The translations under genes were made by a program, and so were the position numbers. A stretch of 26,955 bases of DNA, taken from assembly GCA_964387795.1 (NCBI GenBank), contig CAYLYP010000042.1, positions 1 through 26,955 on the forward strand. The letters run 5' to 3'. This document shows, in pieces, positions 8,411 through 14,633 of this stretch; the stretch's first letter is position 1, and every line of letters starts with the position of its first letter. The notes beneath the pieces were generated by a model. It was not told the origin of the DNA. It did no database searches and was given only the letters and a program-made list of their open reading frames with translations. This DNA is from CAYLYP01 sp964387795 (GTDB lineage: Bacteria; Bacteroidota; Bacteroidia; Bacteroidales; UBA7960).

Positions 8411-8962
8411 AAAACTGTTTGAATTAAATACGAAACCAGCAATCAAGCGGGTTAAAAAAATTGTTAATCAGTGATTTATGCGGTAAAGATACGTAATTTA
8501 TATAGATAAGAAAAAAGCACAGGAAAAAAATATCCCAGGCTGCTTTAAAAATAAAAGACGATATAGGGCCAACTGAAAAAAACTTTATGGTATCAGATAC
8601 AGGGCAAAAAGGCAAAAATGAACAATTTCAGGATAAGCCATTGGAAACAAGGCAGATATCTTAATTTTTAACACTCACAAATTATAACATGATTATATCA
8701 AAGAGAGGGTTGAGCCGGGGTTGAGCCGGGGTTGAGCCGGGTTTGAGCCGGGTTTGAACCGGGTTGAACCCGGCTCAAGCCCGGTTTAACATCGCTTCAA
8801 GCCCGGCTCAACCCTTAACATGAACCAAAGGGGGGCACTGTCAGTAAAGTATTTGCAGGGTTCTTTGTTCGGTCATGATGAGTAGCAGGCAATAAAATTT
8901 AAGATTTACGATCTCCTGGAATTCAGGAAGCTATTGACAATGAAACACAATAGAGGAAATGA
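8411..8962. other. Long intergenic region holding an inverted 11-mer array
   Basis: These 552 bases lie between two minus-strand genes. Besides the repeat array at 8709-8812, the minus strand has TATCTTTA (8484-8491), a 7/8 match to the -7 consensus 73 bases before the deiminase start. A short inverted repeat (TCCTG/CAGGA) occurs around 8912-8926. I find no convincing gene in either flank of the array. Confidence 0.5.
8709..8812. repeat. Inverted array of 11-bp units, copy 1 (GTTGAGCCGGG family)
   Basis: Five head-to-tail 11-mers run from 8709 to 8763: GTTGAGCCGGG three times, then TTTGAGCCGGG and TTTGAACCGGG. A 5-base hinge TTGAA (8764-8768) follows. Then come four 11-mers in the opposite orientation to 8812: CCCGGCTCAAG, CCCGGTTTAAC, ATCGCTTCAAG and CCCGGCTCAAC. 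The phase is kept exactly at 11 bases on both sides. The two arms can pair as an imperfect stem of about 44 bp. The block is far more GC-rich than its surroundings. A second copy with the same layout starts at 26866. Its function is unknown. Confidence 0.9.
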
Positions 8963-9868
8963 TTAGCAAACCATGCCCCAGTATTCAGAATCAGATAAAA
9001 ACTGTTTGAAGGAAATGGGATAAGTAGCTTTACCGTTTTCTTTTATAAAAAACCTTCCGTTTTCACGGCTCCAGCTAAGAATGATATATTCATGCCCGAT
9101 AATCATGTACATATCATACACTTTTTTAAGTATCATCAATTCATTTCTTAAAGCTTCGATAGTTGTTAGCTGACCATAATCCTCACCGATAAAGCTATTG
9201 ATGACAGCCATATCACTTTTTGATATTTCGTTTAAACTGTTGTTCAGGAGCAAGTCAAGGGTCTTGTCATTTTTAATTTTTCCAGCCATTGCGCCAATGG
9301 CAAAAAGGTTTTTGCAATTAGAATAAGATTCATTTTCAGAGATTTCGAAAGCCAATGGAGTTTTGCTTTGTATTTGCATGCCAAAGGGGATTAGCTTTAT
9401 CTGAACTTTTGTGTCAGTTCCATATCGCGGAAGCTCAATATCCAGATAGAAAAAAGCATATCCTTGAACCGGATTAACAAATCCTTCGGGTATAAATGAA
9501 TTGATCCCAAAACCTTCCGGTAATACTTCTATGAGGTTACGGTTTGAAGAAATCTTCCTTAACCATTTACAGTTCCAATCTTCCTTATCTATCAGTGTAA
9601 AACTTCCATTACTGCTTTTATAAGCAGCAGCAGTTTTTGAACAGCCACAACCACAGGTAGGCCATGTCCCTGATACTTTCAGGTACCCATTCTTTGAATC
9701 ATCAATGAGCTCTTCAAAATCAATGGAACCATCTTCATCCATGTCTTCAAAATTATTACTGCAATTCTTTACCCTGTCCCATAATAACTGGCTTAGGCTT
9801 TTGTTGGCTTGCGATAAGGCATTCCCGGATATAAAAAGAACAACAAACAGAATTACTATATTTTTCAT
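8963..9868 (-). CDS. Exported protein of unknown function with EF-hand-like loop and Cys cluster
   Basis: The ATG at 9868 gives 301 residues with a signal peptide of about 20 residues ending ALSQ. An in-frame extension to 9895 precedes the signal peptide and is not preferred. Residues 42-53 (DMDEDGSIDFEE) fit the 12-residue EF-hand/dockerin calcium loop: Asp at 1, 3 and 5, Gly at 6, Ile at 8, Asp at 9, Glu at 12. Shortly after comes TCGCGCS (Cys72, 74, 76). The remainder (about 100-301) is not recognised. It contains alternating beta-like segments and a helix-rich part around residues 195-260. It is likely periplasmic or surface-located, probably binding calcium. It does not look like a lipoprotein. 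The neighbouring gene at 10229 is divergent. Confidence 0.6.
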   Translation of the reverse strand: MKNIVILFVVLFISGNALSQANKSLSQLLWDRVKNCSNNFEDMDEDGSIDFEELIDDSKNGYLKVSGTWPTCGCGCSKTAAAYKSSNGSFTLIDKEDWNCKWLRKISSNRNLIEVLPEGFGINSFIPEGFVNPVQGYAFFYLDIELPRYGTDTKVQIKLIPFGMQIQSKTPLAFEISENESYSNCKNLFAIGAMAGKIKNDKTLDLLLNNSLNEISKSDMAVINSFIGEDYGQLTTIEALRNELMILKKVYDMYMIIGHEYIILSWSRENGRFFIKENGKATYPISFKQFLSDSEYWGMVC

Positions 9869-10228
9869 AAAAAAATGTTTTAGGTTATAAACCAATGACT
9901 AAGCACATTATTTAACCATTTCAGATATTTATTGGCCTTGATTTTTGGTTATTGGTGTTTTTTTGAAAGAGAAAAATCTCATTTTTAAAACTGCTTTCCT
10001 GGGTAAAGCAAATTGCTTTAAACGTCTCCACAATATCTGCAATTCAAAAATACAATTAAAACAGATAAATCAGAAAACATATTAGGATTTCATTGAAAAG
10101 CATCTGTCCTGTTCTTCATTTGTCTTTAAAATATTTACCAATCAAAATGATAAAAAAAAGTATCAGATATTTTTCAAAAAACGAAAAGCCTGCAACTAAT
10201 CATTTGAATCAAAAAAAAAACCTCCTCC
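9869..10228. other. Divergent intergenic region with a 17-bp palindrome
   Basis: These 360 AT-rich bases separate the EF-hand-like gene (leftward) from the lipoprotein gene (rightward). On the minus strand TATTTTTG (10045-10052) matches the -7 consensus for the leftward gene but leaves a leader of about 177 bases. A perfect palindrome, TAAAGCAA-A-TTGCTTTA, lies at 10004-10020. No gene or RNA is recognised. Confidence 0.45.
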
Positions 10229-11023
10229 ATGATTAAAAAAGTATTGTTCCATCTCATAGTGTTTTTGTTTGTATTTCTGGCAGTTGTAAGTTGTAAACGT
10301 GAAGACTTAAATATCAGTGAAAATGAATTTACAATAAAACCGGATTATGATGACCTTACGATGCTAAATTTAAAACAAAACAAGATAGCAATCAGGGCAT
10401 ATTTAATACCGGAAATTACGAACGAATCAAACATTGATGTAAAAGTTAGCTCCAATGCAGACCCAGATGGTTATATTTTAAGCGTCCCCCTAAAGGATGG
10501 AACTTATTTCCAGGCCAATACAAATTATCATTACAGAGGGATTGAAACCTATATTTTTGCAGCCAATCACAGCGATAGCACCAGAAAGTTTATTAAGGTC
10601 AATGCCCCCACTGATGCTATCAATATTAGTATTGGGGATAACATTTACTCAAAAGCCGTGATGATTAGCAGCCAGGAGATACTTTCAATGACCTACTGGC
10701 CTGAATCAATGGAATCAACGTTATTTCTATGGGGATTGAAATATCAGGGGGATGAGCAAAAAAACTTTGAGTGTTGGACCTCTTATAATAAGACCCCAAA
10801 ACCATTTACCGGGATTTATAATAACCCCATGCAATACCAAAATCTCCCTGAATTTGAAAATTTCTCTGTTGACCTGACTTTTACAAACAATCTTTCATCA
10901 AGCGTCCCTGATGTGTTAAAACTTCAGAATGAAGGGGATACTGTATTTATAAAGTATGCCGGGAAAACTTATTATTCTTTGTTTAAACGAAACACCTTTG
11001 CTCCCCTGGGCACCTTAAGGTAA
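10229..11023 (+). CDS. Lipoprotein of unknown function
   Basis: The 264-residue product starts with a charged N-terminus, a hydrophobic stretch and a lipobox LAVVSC (Cys22), so it should be lipid-anchored. The mature part is rich in beta-strand-like, Asn/Ser/Thr-containing segments with no motif I recognise. It is not obviously a DUF4249 or SusD protein. The ATG at 10229 is preceded by a run of A and a pyrimidine-rich stretch rather than a Shine-Dalgarno. It appears to be a single-gene unit: the gene to its left is divergent, and the DgkA-like gene to its right is convergent. Confidence 0.65.
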   Translation: MIKKVLFHLIVFLFVFLAVVSCKREDLNISENEFTIKPDYDDLTMLNLKQNKIAIRAYLIPEITNESNIDVKVSSNADPDGYILSVPLKDGTYFQANTNYHYRGIETYIFAANHSDSTRKFIKVNAPTDAINISIGDNIYSKAVMISSQEILSMTYWPESMESTLFLWGLKYQGDEQKNFECWTSYNKTPKPFTGIYNNPMQYQNLPEFENFSVDLTFTNNLSSSVPDVLKLQNEGDTVFIKYAGKTYYSLFKRNTFAPLGTLR

Positions 11024-11046
11024 TTGTACATTTTTTTTAAGATACT

Positions 11047-11121
11047 GGCCGGAGAAACCTTTTTTGAGCAGGGATTCAAAACAATACCATTGGCGTTTTT
11101 GGTATAAAAGGTGATCCGGCC
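11047..11121. terminator. Possible long-loop hairpin between convergent genes
   Basis: GGCCGGA at 11047-11053 is the exact complement of TCCGGCC at 11115-11121. Inside the long loop a second stem (ATACCA/TGGTAT) is possible. The right arm is followed by TTTCTTTTCTT. It could end transcription of the lipoprotein gene and of the convergent DgkA-like gene, but the long loop is not typical. Confidence 0.35.
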
Positions 11122-11130
11122 TTTCTTTTC

Positions 11131-11505
11131 TTAAAACGCCTGAATAATCAAAGGGACAAATATAATCAGCCCCACAACGAATGCTGTAATTGCACTCACA
11201 AGTACAGCTGCTGCGGACAAGTCTTTAATGATTTTAATTGCCTGTTTCTTTTCGGGAGAGACAAAATCTGCCATACATTCAATGGCTGTGTTTATTAGTT
11301 CCATTGCAAACACAAAGCCTATCGCGAAAACTATCATAGCCCATTGATATAATTCAATGTGGGAAAATATTCCGGCAATAATTACTGCAATTGCAGCTAC
11401 AAGGTGAATGATGGCATTCAACTCTCCAACTATCAATGTTCTTAATCCATTGAATGCAAACTTAAATGAATCACATCTTTTGGTGACAAATGTAATGAAC
11501 CCCAT
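11131..11505 (-). CDS. dgkA: DgkA-family membrane kinase (diacylglycerol or undecaprenol kinase)
   Basis: At 124 residues it has the size of bacterial DgkA, with three predicted membrane helices (about 32-52, 53-75 and 96-122). The signature AMELINTAIECMADFVS (about residues 63-79), followed by KIIKDLSAAAVL, carries the family's Glu, Asn and catalytic-site Glu/Asp residues. FAFNGLRTLI near the N-terminus is also conserved. Family members phosphorylate diacylglycerol or undecaprenol with ATP at the inner membrane. Gram-negative DgkA recycles diacylglycerol, while many non-enterobacterial homologues act on undecaprenol, so the substrate is open. The start is supported by an unusually good Shine-Dalgarno for this phylum, AGGAG on the minus strand at 11513-11517, seven bases from the ATG. 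Confidence 0.9.
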   Translation of the reverse strand: MGFITFVTKRCDSFKFAFNGLRTLIVGELNAIIHLVAAIAVIIAGIFSHIELYQWAMIVFAIGFVFAMELINTAIECMADFVSPEKKQAIKIIKDLSAAAVLVSAITAFVVGLIIFVPLIIQAF

Positions 11506-11536
11506 ATTGAAACTCCTTGTTTAGATGTTTGTTTCC

Positions 11537-11544
11537 CAAAAATA
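11537..11544 (-). promoter_or_regulatory. Candidate -7 element (TATTTTTG) for the DgkA-like gene
   Basis: On the minus strand TATTTTTG matches TAnnTTTG 31 bases before the ATG. No clear -33 partner is seen. Confidence 0.4.
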
Positions 11545-11682
11545 AAGCTATTTAAACCTTAGTGGGTGTTTTTTTATTAAAAGTTTTACTTAATAAGGCT
11601 GACTTATCATTGTTTTATGTTTTATAATGTTTGCCTCTGTAAATATTTTATATTGCAATATCGATAAATAATAAAAACCAGA

Positions 11683-11690
11683 TATATTTG
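11683..11690 (+). promoter_or_regulatory. Candidate -7 element (TATATTTG) for the Crp/Fnr gene
   Basis: TATATTTG is a perfect TAnnTTTG match 39 bases before the TTG start of the regulator. The nearest TTG upstream is 27 bases away, further than usual for a -33 element. Confidence 0.4.
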
Positions 11691-11729
11691 TTATTAATTT
11701 AATCATTATCAATTCTTTTCCGTTTAAAA

Positions 11730-12329
11730 TTGGATACAAAAAAGATTCAGGACAATCAGTATTTAAACCTGATAAGGTTTATTAATCAATATGTTGAGTT
11801 TAGCAATAAGGAACTCATGCAGGTTTTACCTTATATTAAGACCATACAACTTAAGCGAAATCAGGCTTTTATCAACGAGGGGGAAATTGCCAAATATATT
11901 GCTTTTACCAATAAAGGTTATTTGAGGGTATCTTATGCCCATGAAGGAATTGAGACAACCCGCGATATTACCCCCTTGAACACTTTTGCTACCACATTGC
12001 CAAGTTTTATCACACAAACCCCTTCTTTCGAAATTATTAGGGCAATTACACCCTGCGAGCTTTTTATTATCCATAAGGATGACATTGACAGCTTGTATGA
12101 CCTCTATCCCAAATGGGAAAGGCTTGGCAGGCGCATTATTGAAGATATGTTTGTGGCAGCTCAGCGAAGGTTATATCTTTTTATCACCGAAACAGCAGAA
12201 ACACGTTATAAGTTACTGCTCAAAGAACATCCTGATATGATTCGTGAAGTTCCCCTTAAGTATATTGCCGATTACCTGGGTATTAAGCTCCAATCGCTAA
12301 GCAGGTTAAGAAAAACTATCAATTGGTAG
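11730..12329 (+). CDS. Crp/Fnr-family transcriptional regulator
   Basis: The 199-residue product has a cyclic-nucleotide-binding-type beta roll (about residues 20-130: IQLKRNQAFINEGEIAKYIAFTNKGYLRV) and the long dimer helix. It ends in a short helix-turn-helix (EVPLKYIADYLGIKLQSLSRLRK), as in the many short Crp/Fnr proteins of Bacteroidota. The Arg/Ser contacts that hold cAMP in E. coli Crp are not evident, and there is no Fnr-type Cys cluster, so the ligand is unknown. The start must be the TTG at 11730 or a rarer codon: the frame is closed by a stop at 11700-11702 and has no upstream ATG. The next internal Met, near residue 30, would cut the domain. It may regulate the MFS gene 223 bases downstream, but this is only inferred from adjacency. 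Confidence 0.85.
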   Translation: MDTKKIQDNQYLNLIRFINQYVEFSNKELMQVLPYIKTIQLKRNQAFINEGEIAKYIAFTNKGYLRVSYAHEGIETTRDITPLNTFATTLPSFITQTPSFEIIRAITPCELFIIHKDDIDSLYDLYPKWERLGRRIIEDMFVAAQRRLYLFITETAETRYKLLLKEHPDMIREVPLKYIADYLGIKLQSLSRLRKTINW

Positions 12330-12483
12330 CAAGCTGGATCTTTTGTTTACTCACCTTATTTCTTAAATCAGAAGGACTATTATTAATGGGAATAATTTCT
12401 ATATTTCTCAACTAAAACAATCTGAGTTATTTTTTTTCAATTCAATAGTATTTTTTTTGTATTATTACATCATAAAATATACT

Positions 12484-12513
12484 ACCCTCCTTTTGTCATT
12501 TAATAAAGAGGGT
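12484..12513 (+). promoter_or_regulatory. Inverted repeat before the MFS gene (operator or leader stem-loop)
   Basis: ACCCTC (12484-12489) and GAGGGT (12508-12513) are exact complements. With one bulged C the stem extends through TTT/AAA to about nine pairs. It ends 39 bases before the MFS start. It may be a binding site or an mRNA hairpin. Confidence 0.3.
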
Positions 12514-12552
12514 AAATGGTTGTAGTTTTTACATTTAACACAAATAAAAGAC

Positions 12553-13857
12553 ATGTTAGCATTTCAGAAAAGATTATCCAATATGTTTTATGTCATATTG
12601 GGATTGCCTGCAACAGCGATGGGATTTGGCTTATCGGTACAGATTGCGGTATTGAGTTGGATACTTAATACAAAATATGGCCTTGACATTCATGAAATTG
12701 GGATTGTTTGGGCTGCTGGCCCTCTTGCCGGGATAATAGGACAGCCAATTATTGGGTTGATTAGTGACAAACAATGGTTTTGGGGTGGGCGTCGCCGTCC
12801 TTTTATTATCATCGGGGGAACACTTGCTGCCCTGGCTATCTTAGCACTTCCTTATATCGGTGAGATCAATGATTTCTTTGGTATTGGTAGCCTGATGGCA
12901 GTGGCAATCACTGTTGCACTTACCTTAGACCTTGCAATAAACATAAGTTTTAATCCTACCCGTAGCATCATTGCTGATGTTACTCCTGATGGGGCACCCC
13001 GTACCAAAGGATATACCTGGATGCAATCGGTTTCAAACCTTTTTGGAAGCCTTGCTTATCTTGCAGGGGCAATATTTGGAAATTATATTTTGATTTATAT
13101 TGGGGTAGCTGTGATTATCGTATTTTCTATTGTCCCATTGTTTTTTATTGAAGAACCACGTGTTCTGGAAGCTGCCAAAGAAGATAAGGATGATGTTAAA
13201 GCTACAGCAACCCAATGGGGCCAGCTTTGGAGGATATATTTTGCTCATGGCTTCTCATGGCTTGGAATACAAACAATGTTTGTATATGCAATCATATTTA
13301 TTAAACAACACCTCAATCCTGAAAGTGACCTTGAAACAGGACAAATCATTGGTTGGTCTTTCTTCCTCCTCAATGCTGTTGGCACCATTTTCCCAATTGT
13401 AGTGCTGGAACCAATGGCCAGGAAAATCGGAAGGGTAAAAACCCATATCATTGCTGTCTTTGTAATGGCTATCGCTTATTTTCTTATTGCCTTTTTTGCG
13501 CAAAGCCAGCTATGGATGTATCTTTTTATGGGAGTAGCCAGCTTTGGGTGGGCTGCTGTGGTCTCTTTGCCCTTTGCTATTATGACTGAAAAAGTGAACA
13601 AAGCCAGGATGGGATTTTTCATGGGGGTTTTTAACCTGAGCGTTGTAATCCCTCAACTAATCTCCAGTCTTGTTATTGGCTTTGTAATTAAAGCCTTTAT
13701 GGAAAGCAGCCTCACCTTAAGTGTTTTTGGAACCCAATTGAATATTGGGGGCAGTTCAAAAATCATTTTCCTTATTGCCGGTGTTAGCCTTGTAATTAGC
13801 GCACTTCTTTGGACTCTTGTCAAGGATTCAAAAGGCATACTTGCAGAAAAAAAATAA
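12553..13857 (+). CDS. MFS transporter, SLC45 / sugar-cation symporter-like
   Basis: The 434-residue protein has about 12 hydrophobic helices. SDKQWFWGGRRRPFIIIGG (about residues 74-92) is the loop 2-3 signature of the glycoside/sucrose-proton symporter branch, including the RRRPF segment typical of SLC45 and plant SUC carriers. NPTRSIIADVTPD (about 136-148) is the matching conserved loop of helices 4-5. These proteins import sugars such as sucrose or maltose with H+ or Na+; the substrate here is unknown. A Crp/Fnr regulator lies just upstream on the same strand, and a strong terminator follows. No glycoside hydrolase or sugar kinase is adjacent to suggest the sugar. Confidence 0.85.
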   Translation: MLAFQKRLSNMFYVILGLPATAMGFGLSVQIAVLSWILNTKYGLDIHEIGIVWAAGPLAGIIGQPIIGLISDKQWFWGGRRRPFIIIGGTLAALAILALPYIGEINDFFGIGSLMAVAITVALTLDLAINISFNPTRSIIADVTPDGAPRTKGYTWMQSVSNLFGSLAYLAGAIFGNYILIYIGVAVIIVFSIVPLFFIEEPRVLEAAKEDKDDVKATATQWGQLWRIYFAHGFSWLGIQTMFVYAIIFIKQHLNPESDLETGQIIGWSFFLLNAVGTIFPIVVLEPMARKIGRVKTHIIAVFVMAIAYFLIAFFAQSQLWMYLFMGVASFGWAAVVSLPFAIMTEKVNKARMGFFMGVFNLSVVIPQLISSLVIGFVIKAFMESSLTLSVFGTQLNIGGSSKIIFLIAGVSLVISALLWTLVKDSKGILAEKK

Positions 13858-13877
13858 TTTAAATAAATTAGCAAAGT

Positions 13878-13915
13878 AAAAAGCCCGGTCAGGGGAAATT
13901 GGCCGGGCTTTTTTT
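13878..13915 (+). terminator. Intrinsic terminator after the MFS gene
   Basis: GCCCGG (13883-13888) pairs with CCGGGC (13903-13908). The stem extends by two further pairs inside and by A/T pairs outside, and is followed by at least seven T. It ends 20 bases after the MFS stop and just before the next gene. Confidence 0.92.
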
Positions 13916-13951
13916 AAAATGCTAAAGCTAATAATATCAAAAACTACTGTT

Positions 13952-14593
13952 ATGCTGAAATCCGGAACCATATTTCGTTTTCATGGCCAGGGGATACAGG
14001 TTAAAAATCAGATCGGAAAAGGGAAATCAGCATATTCATATATGGCTGAATTCAATAATCAAATCTGTGTTTTCAAGCTGTTTCATGATGAAAAGCATTC
14101 TTATTATACCTTTGACCGCCCTAAGATAGACAAGGAGCTAATGGACCATGAGCTTTTACAACATACTTCTATCCAAATTCCATCGCTTATCATTGCAAAT
14201 CATGATCCGGATTTAATTATAAAAGAATATATTGAAGGGCCTACGCTTGCCCTCTTGATTGCAAATGCGCAAATCACTCCCGATCACATACGGGAAGTTG
14301 CAAAAATGGCCAAGATTGCAAAATCAATTGGATATAACCTTGACTATTTCCCAACCAATTTTATTGCTTCTGAAAAAGGGATTTATTACATCGACTATGA
14401 GCTTAATCCATATTCTGATACCTGGAATTTTGAAAATTGGGGCATTTATTATTATTTCAACAATAATGGGATGCGTCATTTCCTGACAAGCGGTGATGCT
14501 TCAAAGCTAAATGAAGACCTCCACCACGGCATCCCCATAAAGAAACCCTTTTCCAAACAGGTCAAAGAGTTTCTTGATGTAAATGCCGTTTAA
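13952..14593 (+). CDS. Small protein-kinase-like phosphotransferase
   Basis: From the ATG at 13952 the protein has 213 residues. An upstream in-frame ATG at 13919 is only four bases past the terminator T-run, so the later start is preferred. The kinase fold is shown by IGKGKSAYSYMAE (about 21-33, glycine-rich loop), an invariant-type Lys42 (CVFKLF), a catalytic loop DYFPTN (Asp131, Asn136, the usual five-residue spacing) and a metal-binding Asp148 in YIDYELNPYSDTWNFENWG. This last motif resembles a set of small bacterial kinase-like proteins (B. subtilis YrzF type). All key residues are present, so it is probably active. The substrate (protein or small molecule) is unknown. It has no membrane segment. 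Confidence 0.72.
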   Translation: MLKSGTIFRFHGQGIQVKNQIGKGKSAYSYMAEFNNQICVFKLFHDEKHSYYTFDRPKIDKELMDHELLQHTSIQIPSLIIANHDPDLIIKEYIEGPTLALLIANAQITPDHIREVAKMAKIAKSIGYNLDYFPTNFIASEKGIYYIDYELNPYSDTWNFENWGIYYYFNNNGMRHFLTSGDASKLNEDLHHGIPIKKPFSKQVKEFLDVNAV

Positions 14594-14633
14594 TGGTGGA
14601 GGCTGTTTCTGTTTTTTTGTAATAAAATATCTA

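Noticed and set aside
8709..8812. CRISPR-like array
   Set aside because: The units are contiguous with no spacers and half are reversed; no cas gene is near.
8709..8812. Ordinary intrinsic terminator
   Set aside because: The stem could fold, but no T-run follows on either strand and the size and 11-bp phase do not fit a terminator.
8813..8962. Short coding fragment near 8880-8962 (reads like KIYDLLEFRKLL)
   Set aside because: It is only about 24 codons, starts behind a stop and has no start signal or homology I recognise.
11730..12552. Regulator-transporter operon
   Set aside because: Same direction, but a 223-base gap with its own inverted repeat separates them, so co-transcription is not claimed.
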